A stretch of 64,000 nt of DNA from DASRAP01 sp964503275 (GTDB taxonomy: Bacteria > Gemmatimonadota > Gemmatimonadetes > Gemmatimonadales > Gemmatimonadaceae), in NCBI GenBank assembly GCA_964503275.1, contig CAZCZO010000014.1, forward strand, positions 16,216 through 80,215. The letters are read 5' to 3'. The notes under the pieces are model-generated. The model saw nothing but the letters and a program-made list of their open reading frames with translations, made no database searches and was not told the DNA's origin. This document shows positions 44,212 through 53,723 of the stretch, piece by piece. The translations under genes and the position numbers were made by a program. Numbering within the stretch: position 1 is the first letter of the stretch; each line of letters starts with the position of its first letter.

Positions 44212-46883
44212 CGGACGGCGGCCTGTGCGGCGGCCAGTCGCGCGATCGGCACGCGATACGGAGAACACGAGACGTAGTCGAGCCCGTGTTCGTGGAAGAA
44301 GCGGATCGAGAACGGATCGCCCCCATGCTCCCCGCAGATGCCCGCCTTGAGCGTCGGCCGGGTCTCGCGTCCGTCCACCACTGCGCCGCGGATGAGGCGG
44401 CCCACGCCATCGACATCCAGCACGCGGAACGGATCCTCAGGGTAGAGGCCGCGGTCCACGTACAGGGGCAGGAACCGCCCGGCATCATCGCGACTCAGCC
44501 CGAGCGTGGTCTGCGTGAGGTCGTTGGTCCCGAACGAGAAGAAGTCCGCCTCTTGCGCGATCACGCCGGCCGTCAGGGCGGCGCGGGGCAGCTCGATCAT
44601 CGTCCCCACGAGATACGGTACCGCGTCGCCGAGGTCGGCGAAGACTGCGGCGGCTTGGGCATCGATGATCTCGCGCTGATGCCGGAATTCCGCCAAGGTC
44701 GATACCAGCGGGACCATGATCTCGGGATGAACCGTGTGCCCCGCGCGGCGCGCGGCGACGGCCGCCTCGAAGATCGCGCGGGCCTGCATCTCCGTGATCT
44801 CGGGGTAGGTGATCCCGAGCCGGCACCCACGATGCCCGAGCATCGGGTTGGTCTCCCGCAGGTCATGGATGATGCGGGCCAGCTCGGTGCGCGACACCCC
44901 GAGCTGCCGTGCGAGGAGTTTGCTCTCCTCACCCCCGTGCGGGAGGAACTCGTGCAGCGGCGGGTCCAGCAGACGGATGGTGACGGGGAATCCGTCCATC
45001 GCGGCGAAGATGCCCGTGAAGTCGCTGCGCTGCATGGGCAGCAGCCGCGCGAGTGCGGCGCGGCGGCCGGCCTCGTCGCGCGCGACGATCATCTCGCGCA
45101 TCGCCGTGATCCGGTCGCCGTCGAAGAACATGTGCTCCGTGCGGCACAACCCGATCCCCTCCGCGCCGAACGCGCGTGCGGTGCGTGCATCATGCGGCGT
45201 ATCCGCGTTCGCACGCACCCGCAGGCGTCGCGCCTCATCGGCCCAGCGCAGCACCTCCGTGTATGCCTCGAACACCGGTGAGCGGGGGACGTCGTCGCGG
45301 CCGGCGCTCCCCTCCGCGAGGACACGCATGACCTCGCTCGCACCGGTCGGGAGCGCACCGAGGAAGATCCGCCCTGTCGCGCCATCGAGCGTCAGTGGGT
45401 CCCCTTCGTGGACGACGAGCTCACCGATCGTGAACCGGTTATGCAGCGCATCCACGTGCAGCGTGCTCGCGCCGACGATGGCGCACTTGCCCATGCCGCG
45501 CGCGACGACGGCCGCGTGACTCGTCATGCCTCCGCGTGCGGTCAGGACGCCCCGCGCCGCGACGATCCCGTGGAAATCCTCGGGCGTGGTCTCCTCGCGT
45601 ACGAGGATCACGTCGGTCCCCCGCGCCGCAGCGCGCTCGGCATCGTCCGGATCGAAGACCGCGATCCCGCTCGCCGCGCCCGGGCTCGCGGGAAGCCCGT
45701 AGGCGATCGGCGCGACGGCGGAGCGTTCATCGATCACGGGATGCAGCAGTTGGTCGAGCTGCTCCGGCGGGATGCGGCGCAGTGCCTCAGGCCGCGTGAG
45801 CACGCCCTCGTGCACGAGGTCCCGCGCGATGCGCACCGCGGCGGCGGCCGTGCGTTTGCCGCCCCGCGTCTGGAGCAGGTAGAGCCGGCCGCGCTCCACG
45901 GTGAACTCGATGTCCTGCATGTCGCGGAAATGCGTCTCGAGCCGCGCCTGCACGGTCAACAAGTCGGCGTAGGCGCTCGGGAAGCGCTCGGCCATCTCCT
46001 CGATCGGCAGCGGCGTGCGGATCCCGGCGACCACGTCCTCGCCCTGCGCATTCACGAGGAACTCGCCGAAGAATCGGTGTGCACCGGTCGATGGGTCCCG
46101 GGTGAACGCCACGCCCGTGCCGGAGTCGTCACCGAGGTTCCCGAAGACCATCGTCTGGATGTTCACCGCGGTCCCAAGGTCGTCGGCGATCCGGTTCACG
46201 CGCCGGTAATCCACCGCCTTCTTGCGCGTCCACGACCGCCACACCGCGTCGATCGCGCCCCGCAACTGATCGCGAGGGTCGGACGGAAAAGGCATGCCGG
46301 TCGCCTCGAGGATCAGCGCGTGATACAGCGCGACCACAGCCTCGAGCGCCGCCGCCGGGAGCGCTGCGTCGTCGGTGACGCCGGCCGAAATGCGCGCGGC
46401 GGCGAGCAGGGCCTCGAAGCGGGCGATGGGGACGCCGAGCACCACGTCACCGTACATCTGCAGCAATCGGCGGTAGGCATCCCAGGCGAACCGGGCATCA
46501 CGGCTCTGGGCGGCGAGCCCCTGCACGGTGTCGTCGTTCAGGCCGAGGTTGAGGATGGTCTCCATCATCCCCGGCATCGAGACCGCGGCGCCGGAGCGGA
46601 CGGACACCAGCAAGGGGTTCGCGGCATCGCCGAAGCGGCGGCCGGTGAGTTCGGTGAGTCGCGCGAACTGCGCATCCATCTCGGCATCGAGGTCCGTCGG
46701 CCACTGGGCGCCGCGCAACGCCTCGACGCAGAGGCCGGCCGAGATGGTGAAGCCCGGCGGCACGGGGATGCCCAACGCGGTCATCTCGGCCAGGTTCGCC
46801 CCTTTGCCGCCCAACACGCTGCGCATCGCAGCGGTGCCATCGGCCACGCCACCGCCGAAGGCGAAGCAGCGGGGCGCGGTCAT
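44208..46883 (-). CDS. ppdK: Pyruvate, phosphate dikinase
   Basis: 891 aa from ATG 46883, matching the family length of 870-900. Interconverts pyruvate, ATP and phosphate with phosphoenolpyruvate, AMP and pyrophosphate. It has the N-terminal nucleotide-binding domain (GGKGANLAEMTALGIPVPPGF), the swivelling phosphohistidine domain with catalytic His456 in GGMTSHAAVVARGMGK, and the PEP/pyruvate TIM barrel with GTNDLTQ and CGEHGG. A GAGGAG ribosome-binding site lies well placed before the start. AMP and pyrophosphate link it loosely to the purine genes upstream. Confidence 0.97.
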   Translation of the reverse strand: MTAPRCFAFGGGVADGTAAMRSVLGGKGANLAEMTALGIPVPPGFTISAGLCVEALRGAQWPTDLDAEMDAQFARLTELTGRRFGDAANPLLVSVRSGAAVSMPGMMETILNLGLNDDTVQGLAAQSRDARFAWDAYRRLLQMYGDVVLGVPIARFEALLAAARISAGVTDDAALPAAALEAVVALYHALILEATGMPFPSDPRDQLRGAIDAVWRSWTRKKAVDYRRVNRIADDLGTAVNIQTMVFGNLGDDSGTGVAFTRDPSTGAHRFFGEFLVNAQGEDVVAGIRTPLPIEEMAERFPSAYADLLTVQARLETHFRDMQDIEFTVERGRLYLLQTRGGKRTAAAAVRIARDLVHEGVLTRPEALRRIPPEQLDQLLHPVIDERSAVAPIAYGLPASPGAASGIAVFDPDDAERAAARGTDVILVREETTPEDFHGIVAARGVLTARGGMTSHAAVVARGMGKCAIVGASTLHVDALHNRFTIGELVVHEGDPLTLDGATGRIFLGALPTGASEVMRVLAEGSAGRDDVPRSPVFEAYTEVLRWADEARRLRVRANADTPHDARTARAFGAEGIGLCRTEHMFFDGDRITAMREMIVARDEAGRRAALARLLPMQRSDFTGIFAAMDGFPVTIRLLDPPLHEFLPHGGEESKLLARQLGVSRTELARIIHDLRETNPMLGHRGCRLGITYPEITEMQARAIFEAAVAARRAGHTVHPEIMVPLVSTLAEFRHQREIIDAQAAAVFADLGDAVPYLVGTMIELPRAALTAGVIAQEADFFSFGTNDLTQTTLGLSRDDAGRFLPLYVDRGLYPEDPFRVLDVDGVGRLIRGAVVDGRETRPTLKAGICGEHGGDPFSIRFFHEHGLDYVSCSPYRVPIARLAAAQAAVR

Positions 46884-46886
46884 ACG

Positions 46887-48266
46887 CTACTCCTCGCGGC
46901 CCGATCGCGTGGCGGTCACGGGACGCGGCGGCAGGGTGGGGTACTGACCCGAGAAGCACGCGTGACAGAATCCGTCGGGCCCGTTGGGCACGGCCTCGAG
47001 CATCCCGTCAAGGGAGAGATAGGCCAGTGAGTCCACACCGATGGCACGTGCGATCTCGTCGATCGTGTGATTGGCCGCGATGAGCTCCTTCTTCGACGGC
47101 GTGTCGATGCCGTAGTAGCAGGGCCCGGTGATCGGCGGGGACGACACGCGCATGTGCACCTCACGCGCACCCGCGGCACGCACGAGCTGCACCAGGCCAC
47201 GGGTCGTGGTGCCGCGGACGATCGAGTCGTCGATCATCACCACGCTCTTGCCCTCCAGCACCTCGCGCACCGCGTTGTACTTCACGCGCACCTTCGCATC
47301 GCGACCGGATTGCGTGGGCTGGATGAACGTCCGCCCGATATAGTGATTCCGGATGAGGGCGTGCTCGAGTCGCAGCCCCGATTGCTCCGCGTAGCCGAGG
47401 GCGGCGGCGTTCGAGGAGTCCGGTACGGCGAAGACGAGGTCCGCGCCGAGCGCGGGGGCTTCGATCGCGAGGCGTCGACCGAGCGCGCGGCGTGCGCGAT
47501 CGACGGAGCCGCCGAAGATGCTGGAGTCGGGCCGCGCGAAGTAGACGTACTCGAAGACGCAGCGCGTCGCGGGGACCGGGGCGAACGGCATCATGGAGCG
47601 CATACCATCGCGATCGATGGTGATGATCTCCCCCGGGGCGACGTCGCGAATGGCCTTCGCGCCGACGATGTCGAGCGCACAGGTCTCGGACGCGAAGACC
47701 GTCGCATCGCCGAGTTGTCCCATCACGAGCGGGCGCCACCCGCGCGGATCCCGCGCAGCGAGCAACGCGTCGCCGATGGTGACGAGCAGCGAATACGCGC
47801 CCTCGACGCCCTGCAGCGCCCGAGCGAGCATCGCCTCGGGGGCCTCGAGGGGTTCGGCGGCGAGCCGATGCACGATGATCTCGGAGTCCATCGATGAGCC
47901 GAAGATCGACCCGCGCGCCTCAAGGGCCGCGCGGAGTTCGTCCGCGTTGGTCAGGTTGCCGTTGTGGGCCAAGGCGACGTGGCCACCACGGAAGCGCACG
48001 AAGACGGGCTGCGCGTTCTCGATGGTCGATGTGCCCGCCGTCGAATACCGCGTGTGGCCGATGGCCACGGAGCCCGTCAGCCCCGACATGGATGAGATCG
48101 GGAACGCGTCGGCGACGAGTCCCATGGCGCGCTGCGCATGGGCATGCTCGCCGTCCACGGCGACGATGCCCGCAGACTCCTGCCCGCGATGCTGCAACGA
48201 GTACAGCCCCAGCTGCGTCAACGTCGCCGCGTCGGGGTGGCCGTGGATTCCGAAGATACCGCACAT
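46887..48266 (-). CDS. purF: Amidophosphoribosyltransferase
   Basis: 459 aa. Commits PRPP to purine synthesis by making phosphoribosylamine from glutamine. The protein begins MCGIFGIHG, so Cys2 becomes the N-terminal nucleophile after Met removal and there is no propeptide of the B. subtilis type. Other motifs are LQHRGQESAG, the GNLTNADELR loop and the PRPP site VVMIDDSIVRGTTTRG. Two Cys near the C-terminus (CHACFSGQYP) could belong to an iron-sulfur site as in Bacillus-type PurF. It lies 16 bases after purL. Confidence 0.97.
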   Translation of the reverse strand: MCGIFGIHGHPDAATLTQLGLYSLQHRGQESAGIVAVDGEHAHAQRAMGLVADAFPISSMSGLTGSVAIGHTRYSTAGTSTIENAQPVFVRFRGGHVALAHNGNLTNADELRAALEARGSIFGSSMDSEIIVHRLAAEPLEAPEAMLARALQGVEGAYSLLVTIGDALLAARDPRGWRPLVMGQLGDATVFASETCALDIVGAKAIRDVAPGEIITIDRDGMRSMMPFAPVPATRCVFEYVYFARPDSSIFGGSVDRARRALGRRLAIEAPALGADLVFAVPDSSNAAALGYAEQSGLRLEHALIRNHYIGRTFIQPTQSGRDAKVRVKYNAVREVLEGKSVVMIDDSIVRGTTTRGLVQLVRAAGAREVHMRVSSPPITGPCYYGIDTPSKKELIAANHTIDEIARAIGVDSLAYLSLDGMLEAVPNGPDGFCHACFSGQYPTLPPRPVTATRSGREE

Positions 48267-48282
48267 AGGACTCTGGTCGCCG

Positions 48283-50562
48283 TCAGGAGGTGGGGCCGGC
48301 TGCCGCCGGGGAGCGCATCAGCGCGGGGATCGCATCGTGGTAGGCCCGCATCAGCGCGTCAAGGTCACACTCGAGCAGCTGGTCGGCCGTGCGGATGCGG
48401 AAGCGCGCCGACGGCAGCGTGACCGATCCGATCCGCTGGGCCGGAACGCCGTGCTCGGCCGCGATCCGCAGCACGGCCTCGGGCGACGCGGTCGCCACGA
48501 TCACGCGGCCCTGCCCCTCGCCGAAGAGCAGGGCGCGCGAAGGCAGGGCGGACCATTCGGTGAGCGACACATCGACCCCGACCGGATGAGCCCGATCGCT
48601 GATCGCGGATTCGGCGAGGGCGACTGCCAACCCACCGTCGCTGACATCGTGCGCGGCGCGGATCACCCCTGCACGGATCGCCGCCAGCAGTGCGTCGATC
48701 AACGTGCGCTCGGCGGCCGGATCACACGCGGGGGGCGGACCGCACACTTCGCCATGGACGGTGAGCAGATACTCGCTGCCCCCCAGCTCGTCGGTCGGTG
48801 CACCGAGGAGCACGATCGCATCACCTGGCGTCGTGAATCGGTTGCCCGTGGCGTGGTCGATGTGGTCGAGCACGCCGACCATGCCGATGATCGGCGTGGG
48901 GTAGACGGCACCGGCCGGACTCTCATTGTAGAGCGAGACGTTCCCGCCGGTCACGGGAGTCCCGAGCGCTCGGCATGCGTCACCCATCCCCAGCACCGCC
49001 TCGCGGAACATGAAGAAGGTGTCCGGCTTCTTGGGGTTCCCGAAGTTCAGGCAATTGGTGATCGCCATGGGGCGGGCACCCGTGCACGCGACATTGCGCG
49101 CGGCCTCGGTGACGGCGATCCGTCCACCGACCCGCGGGTCGAGATACACATAGCGCCCGTTGCCGTCGGTGCACACGGCGATGCCCTTGGTGGTGCCACG
49201 CAAGCGCAACACGGCGGCGTCACCGCCGGGGCCGAAGACCGTGTTGGTCCGGACCGTCGAGTCGTACTGGCGATACACCCAGGCCTTGCTGGCGATCGTC
49301 GGCGTCGCAAGCAGCTGTTGGAGCGTCCACGCGGGATCGGCCTCTTCGGGCCGCGGCGCGATCGCGTGCACATCGCGGGCCCGTCGTGCCACGGCTGCGT
49401 CGCTCTCCTTGGCCTCAGGATGATACACCGGACAATCGGTGACCAACCGGATCCCCGGGAACTCCGCCACCACGTGGTCACCCTCGGTGACGCGGTACAC
49501 CGGTTCCGCGATCACCTCGCCGATCACGGCGGCCACGAGATCCCACTTGGCCAGGATGGCCTCGACCTCGCGCTCATGGCCCTTCTTCGCGACGACGAGC
49601 ATGCGCTCCTGCGACTCGGACAGCAGGATCTCGTACGGCGTCATCCCGGTCTCGCGCACCGGCACCTTCGTCGTGTCGATGGTCACCCCGACGTCGCCAC
49701 GCGCCGCCATCTCGGCGGACGATGAGGTGAGCCCGGCGGCGCCCATGTCTTGGATGGCCACGATGTGCCCGCTGTTGATCAACTCCAGCGAGGCCTCGAG
49801 CAACAGCTTCTCCGTGAACGGATCGCCGACCTGCACCCGTGGGCGCTTCGCCTCCGAGGCCTCCGTGAGGTCTTCGGACGCGAAGGACGCACCGTGGATC
49901 CCGTCGCGCCCCGTGCGCGCCCCGACCGCGATGATCGGATTGCCGATGCCGCTGGCCGTGGCGGTGATCAGCTCCTCCTCGCGCATCACGCCCACGCACA
50001 TGGCATTCACGAGCGGATTGTGCTCGTAGGCCGGGTCGAAGACCACCTCGCCGCCGACCGTGGGGATCCCGACGCAGTTCCCGTAGTCGCCGATGCCCCG
50101 CACGACGCCGGCGAAGAGGTAGCGCACCCGCGCGGAGTCCGGTGAGCCGAACCGCAGGGAGTCGAGCAACGCGATCGGGCGCGCACCCATCGTGAACACA
50201 TCGCGCAGGATCCCGCCCACACCGGTCGCAGCGCCCTGATACGGCTCGACCGCCGAGGGATGATTGTGCGACTCGATCTTGAACGCGATGGCCAGCCCGT
50301 CACCGATGGCGATCACGCCGGCGTTCTCGCCGGGCCCCTGCAGGACGTAGGGCGCTTCGGTGGGCAACGTCCGCAACACCGGACGCGAGTGCTTGTACGA
50401 GCAATGCTCGCTCCACAGGGCCGACACGATCCCCAGCTCGGTCAGGGTGGGCGTCCGGCCGAGCATGCGCTCGAGGATGCCGAATTCTTCCGACGTGAGG
50501 CCGTGCTCAGCGACCAGGGCGGGGGTGATCGCAGGATCACCCGGACGAGGTGTGGCGGACAC
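48283..50562 (-). CDS. purL: Phosphoribosylformylglycinamidine synthase subunit PurL (small type)
   Basis: 759 aa from GTG 50562, which shares one base with the preceding zinc-ribbon gene's stop. FGAM synthetase catalytic subunit that works with PurQ and PurS, both encoded in this operon. It shows SALWSEHCSYKHSR, KIESHNHPSAVEPYQGAATGVGG, the ATP-site DMGAAGL and GGNVSLYNE, and HDVSDGGLAVALAE. The single-chain PurL of E. coli is about 1,300 aa, so the length fits the three-subunit system. Confidence 0.97.
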   Translation of the reverse strand: MSATPRPGDPAITPALVAEHGLTSEEFGILERMLGRTPTLTELGIVSALWSEHCSYKHSRPVLRTLPTEAPYVLQGPGENAGVIAIGDGLAIAFKIESHNHPSAVEPYQGAATGVGGILRDVFTMGARPIALLDSLRFGSPDSARVRYLFAGVVRGIGDYGNCVGIPTVGGEVVFDPAYEHNPLVNAMCVGVMREEELITATASGIGNPIIAVGARTGRDGIHGASFASEDLTEASEAKRPRVQVGDPFTEKLLLEASLELINSGHIVAIQDMGAAGLTSSSAEMAARGDVGVTIDTTKVPVRETGMTPYEILLSESQERMLVVAKKGHEREVEAILAKWDLVAAVIGEVIAEPVYRVTEGDHVVAEFPGIRLVTDCPVYHPEAKESDAAVARRARDVHAIAPRPEEADPAWTLQQLLATPTIASKAWVYRQYDSTVRTNTVFGPGGDAAVLRLRGTTKGIAVCTDGNGRYVYLDPRVGGRIAVTEAARNVACTGARPMAITNCLNFGNPKKPDTFFMFREAVLGMGDACRALGTPVTGGNVSLYNESPAGAVYPTPIIGMVGVLDHIDHATGNRFTTPGDAIVLLGAPTDELGGSEYLLTVHGEVCGPPPACDPAAERTLIDALLAAIRAGVIRAAHDVSDGGLAVALAESAISDRAHPVGVDVSLTEWSALPSRALLFGEGQGRVIVATASPEAVLRIAAEHGVPAQRIGSVTLPSARFRIRTADQLLECDLDALMRAYHDAIPALMRSPAAAGPTS

Positions 50563-50867
50563 TACTTCTCCAATCCGAAAAGGGAACGAACGAATCCACC
50601 CAGTCGTGACGTGTCGACCTTGGCGAGCAACTCCAACTCGCCGGCGTCCAGCCACATGCCATTGTCCACCGGGCAGACATCGATCTTGACGCTGTTGAAG
50701 CTGCGCTCGACGAGGTCGGCGCCGCACTTCGGGCACTTCATGTAGTGCGCCGAGCGCTCGGCGCGGTCGCGCTCGGCGTCGAGCCGTGCGCGGTGCTCCG
50801 CGAGCAGTTCAGCATCCTGCTTGAGGAAGTATTCGTCCTCGTTTCGGCTAGGCTTGAAATCATCCAT
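50562..50867 (-). CDS. Zinc-ribbon (zf-TFIIB-like) protein with one ligand changed
   Basis: 101 aa from ATG 50867. An acidic/basic helical N-terminus precedes a zf-TFIIB-type ribbon. The first knuckle is CPKC (Cys45, Cys48). The second reads CPVD (Cys65, Asp68) followed by NGMWLDAGELELL, so the fourth ligand is Asp rather than Cys. Role unknown. It is embedded between purQ and purL, nine bases after the upstream gene, and shares a base with purL. Confidence 0.78.
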   Translation of the reverse strand: MDDFKPSRNEDEYFLKQDAELLAEHRARLDAERDRAERSAHYMKCPKCGADLVERSFNSVKIDVCPVDNGMWLDAGELELLAKVDTSRLGGFVRSLFGLEK

Positions 50868-50876
50868 GGGAAGCGC

Positions 50877-51263
50877 TCAGGGCGTGGATGGAGGGATCGT
50901 GGTGGATCCCGAGGTGGAGGACCGGCGCCGCAGGGCCTCGCGCGCCGTGATCGCGGCGGGCGAGGAGGAGGTGCCGGAGTAGCGCCGGTCGGGGTGGCGC
51001 AGGACGGCGTCGACGACGCGGCCATCGCGGAGGATCACGACGTCGGCGGTCCCCACCGTGCGTTCGCGGCCATTCGCGAAGAACAGATAGTGGTGCTCAC
51101 CGCGGCTGCGCTCGCCGCTCGGCGCGCCGAAGCGCGCGATCACCGCCTCGCGGGTCATCCCCGGGTCGATCGAGGCGGGCGACGACGCGGTCTGTGCCGC
51201 CGCCGGCGCGACCGCGAGCACGAGGGCGAGGGTCAGGGTGAGTGGCAGTGCGCAGCGGGACAT
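50877..51263 (-). CDS. Exported small protein with BamE/SmpA-like segment
   Basis: 128 aa from ATG 51263. A clear signal peptide (about residues 1-23, ending AAAQT) lacks a lipobox cysteine. Residues 30-85 resemble the SmpA/BamE domain (DPGMTREAVIARFGAPSG, then a short Y-L-F segment and VVILRDGRVVDAVL). The tail is Ser/Thr/Pro-rich. The role is unknown, and the BamE resemblance is weak and may reflect only the fold. It sits in the pur operon, 15 bases after purQ. Confidence 0.68.
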   Translation of the reverse strand: MSRCALPLTLTLALVLAVAPAAAQTASSPASIDPGMTREAVIARFGAPSGERSRGEHHYLFFANGRERTVGTADVVILRDGRVVDAVLRHPDRRYSGTSSSPAAITAREALRRRSSTSGSTTIPPSTP

Positions 51264-51278
51264 AGGGCTCTCCGGAGG

Positions 51279-51971
51279 TCAGGCGTGAACGGCCGCGAGC
51301 AACGATTCGAACAGCGCCAGCCCATCGGCTGGGCCGAGGCGGGGATCGACCGCGCGCTCGGGATGCGGCATCAGGCCCAGCACGTTGCCCTTGGCATTGC
51401 GGATGCCTGCGATGTCGTGCATCGAGCCATTGGGATTCGCGGCAGCGCTGCGATTCCCGTCGGGACCGACATACCGGAAGACGACCTGCCCCTCGCCTTC
51501 GAGGCGCTCGAGCGTCTCGGCGTCGGCGGTGTAGCGCCCTTCGCCGTGGGCGATCGGGATCTGCAGGACCTGGCCGCGCGCGTAGCGGGCCGTGAAGATC
51601 GTATCGACCTGTTCGACGCGCAGATGGACCGGCTGATGGATGAACTTGAGCTCCGCGTTCCGCAGCAGCGCGCCGGGCAGCAAGCCGGCCTCACACGCGA
51701 TCTGGAACCCGTTGCAGATCCCCAGTACCGGACCGCCGCGGTTCGCGTGTTCCTGGACCTCGCGGAGGATCGGCGAGAAGCGCGCGATCGCCCCGGCCCG
51801 CAGCGCATCGCCGTAGCTGAAGCCGCCAGGCAGGATCACGACGTCGACGCCCTGGAGGTCGTGGTCCTTATGCCACAGCCGAACGGCCTCGGCGCCCAAT
51901 GCCTCCGTGATCGCCAAGCGCGCATCCTCGTCGCAGTTCGACCCCGGGAAGGTGACGACGCCGACCTTCAC
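51279..51971 (-). CDS. purQ: Phosphoribosylformylglycinamidine synthase, glutaminase subunit PurQ
   Basis: 230 aa from ATG 51971, overlapping purS by 4 bases. Class I glutamine amidotransferase that supplies ammonia to PurL. It starts VGVVTFPGSNCDED, has the nucleophile in LGICNGFQ and the His-Glu pair in GLMPHPERAVD. Length fits the free-standing PurQ of the PurSQL complex. Confidence 0.97.
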   Translation of the reverse strand: MKVGVVTFPGSNCDEDARLAITEALGAEAVRLWHKDHDLQGVDVVILPGGFSYGDALRAGAIARFSPILREVQEHANRGGPVLGICNGFQIACEAGLLPGALLRNAELKFIHQPVHLRVEQVDTIFTARYARGQVLQIPIAHGEGRYTADAETLERLEGEGQVVFRYVGPDGNRSAAANPNGSMHDIAGIRNAKGNVLGLMPHPERAVDPRLGPADGLALFESLLAAVHA

Positions 51972-52222
51972 AAGGCCTCCACGCCGGCGATCGCGAAATC
52001 CTCAGTGACCGGGTTGGCGAGCAAGCGCTCACACATCGCACGCACTTGGCTCTCGGCGCCGGCGGCATCCGCGGCGTCCACATCTAGCACCAAGTGTCGG
52101 CCGATGCGCACGTCGCGCACGGCTGGGAAGTCCAAGGCGTGCAGCGCGTCGGCCACCGCCTTGCCCTGGGGGTCGAGCAGGCCCTGCCGAGGAACGATCT
52201 GGAGATGGATGCGGAACATCAT
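51968..52222 (-). CDS. purS: Phosphoribosylformylglycinamidine synthase subunit PurS
   Basis: 84 aa from ATG 52222. Small dimeric protein that bridges PurL and PurQ. It has the LLDPQGKAVADALHALDF motif near the N-terminus and an (I/V)GRHLVLDVDA strand. It overlaps pssA upstream and purQ downstream by 4 bases each. Identity is supported by size, motif and position beside purQ. Confidence 0.93.
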   Translation of the reverse strand: MMFRIHLQIVPRQGLLDPQGKAVADALHALDFPAVRDVRIGRHLVLDVDAADAAGAESQVRAMCERLLANPVTEDFAIAGVEAL

Positions 52223-53076
52223 ACAGGAGTGGGCTCCGGTCCGGGCCGACCCGGACCAGTGGAGGGGCGACGGCGACGACGCCGACCGCGACGCTCACCG
52301 TCGGGCGCCGCGGTGGGCGGTGACGGGTCGGAATCGTCGTCGTCGCCGAGATCGAGCAGGCCGAAGAGCATGGCCCGCCCGACCCCGAAGGTGACGTAGG
52401 CGATCCCGACCGGGAAGAAGAACTGCTTGGGCAAGAAGATCAGACCGAACAATAGCGAGACGAACGTCACCAGGCCGAGGATCCCGCGCCAGTTGCGGAT
52501 CGAGAACCGGGGCCAGGCAGGGTATGGGATGTTGCTGATCATCAAGAAGGCGAGGGCCGCCATCAGGAACTTGAGGATCAGCTCCCAGGGCAGGTCGCCG
52601 ATGAAGGTCTGGTTGTACAGTGGCGTCTGCTTGAACCACCAGTAGGTCGCCAGCGTGCCGCCAGCCATGGGAGAGGGAAGCCCCAGGAAGTCCGTCTTGC
52701 TGCGCCCGGCCTGCTCGACGTTGAACCGGGCGAGCCGCATCACCGCACAGGCCGCGAACAGGAACACCAGGATCCAATCCCAGCCCTCGTGCCGCAGGAC
52801 GGCGAAGTACATCATCAACGCCGGCGCCAGGCCGAACGAGATCGCGTCCACGAGGGAATCCAGCTCCTCGCCGAACTTCGACCCGCTGTTCGTCACGCGG
52901 GCCACCCGCCCATCGAACGCGTCGCAGACCCCGCCGATCACGATGTACCAGACCGCCCGCTCGTGATCACCGCGCGACGCCGCGATGATCGCGAAGATGC
53001 CGAAGAACAGATTCGCCAGCGTGAGTCCGTTGGGTAACGCGAGCGCGTACCGACGGGCGCCACTGGGCGAGGTCAC
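52219..53076 (-). CDS. pssA: CDP-diacylglycerol-serine O-phosphatidyltransferase with basic tail
   Basis: 285 aa from ATG 53076. Makes phosphatidylserine. The CDP-alcohol phosphotransferase motif D-G-x2-A-R-x8-G-x3-D-x3-D is present as DAFDGRVARVTNSGSKFGEELDSLVD. About seven membrane helices follow the membrane-embedded type II pattern. The last 45 residues are first acidic (DDDDSD) and then Arg-rich and Pro-rich, which is unusual and probably disordered in the cytoplasm. It is coupled by 4-base overlaps to psd upstream and purS downstream. Confidence 0.94.
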   Translation of the reverse strand: MTSPSGARRYALALPNGLTLANLFFGIFAIIAASRGDHERAVWYIVIGGVCDAFDGRVARVTNSGSKFGEELDSLVDAISFGLAPALMMYFAVLRHEGWDWILVFLFAACAVMRLARFNVEQAGRSKTDFLGLPSPMAGGTLATYWWFKQTPLYNQTFIGDLPWELILKFLMAALAFLMISNIPYPAWPRFSIRNWRGILGLVTFVSLLFGLIFLPKQFFFPVGIAYVTFGVGRAMLFGLLDLGDDDDSDPSPPTAAPDGERRGRRRRRRPSTGPGRPGPEPTPV

Positions 53077-53723
53077 GGCGTGAGCTCCGCGATCACCGTG
53101 GTCCCGGCGGTCGTCTTCTGCCCGGCCTCCACCCGGATCGGGGTCCCGACCGGGACGAACACATCCACCCGCGAGCCGAACCGGATCAAGCCGAAGCGCT
53201 CACTCTGGGCCGCCTCATCCCCGAGACGGCTGTACGTCACGATACGACGCGCGATGAGCCCGGCGATCTGCCGGACCAAGACCTTGCCGTAGGGCGTCTC
53301 GAGCCCGACGGACATCTGTTCGTTCTCGAGGCTCGCCTTCTCGCGGGCCGCATTGATGAAGCGCCCGGGATTGTAGTGCACATAGCGCACGACGCCATCG
53401 ATCGGATACCGGTTCACATGCACGTTGAACACGTTCATGAAGATCGAGATACGCAGGGCCCGGCCGTGCAGGAACGCCGGCTCATCGACCTCGACGATCG
53501 GGAGCACCAATCCGTCGGCGGGCGCGATGAGCAGGGTCGGCCCCCGCGGGCCGGTCCGCTCGGGATCGCGGAAGAAATACGCGACCCACAGCGCGACGAT
53601 CGTCAGGACGATCGCGAGCAGCCACAGCCCGTAGGACTTGCGCGCGATCGCGAGGCCGAAACCGCCGATGGCGAGGGCGGCGGCGATCGCCATGAATGGA
53701 TAGCCTTCTCGAGCGAAGCTCAC
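53073..53723 (-). CDS. psd: Phosphatidylserine decarboxylase proenzyme
   Basis: 216 aa from GTG 53723, a 4-base overlap with purC. Short (archaeal/B-type) Psd that makes phosphatidylethanolamine. Two hydrophobic helices lie at about 10-55. The self-cleavage site is Gly183-Ser184 in IRFGSRVDVF, where the serine becomes the pyruvoyl group. With pssA it forms the complete route from CDP-diacylglycerol to phosphatidylethanolamine. An in-frame start at 53873 would run deep into purC and is rejected. Confidence 0.94.
   Translation of the reverse strand: MSFAREGYPFMAIAAALAIGGFGLAIARKSYGLWLLAIVLTIVALWVAYFFRDPERTGPRGPTLLIAPADGLVLPIVEVDEPAFLHGRALRISIFMNVFNVHVNRYPIDGVVRYVHYNPGRFINAAREKASLENEQMSVGLETPYGKVLVRQIAGLIARRIVTYSRLGDEAAQSERFGLIRFGSRVDVFVPVGTPIRVEAGQKTTAGTTVIAELTP

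Noticed and set aside
47593..49725. Plus-strand open frame of 710 codons over purF and purL
   Set aside because: Shadow of two conserved purine genes. It has no domain and no plausible start signal.
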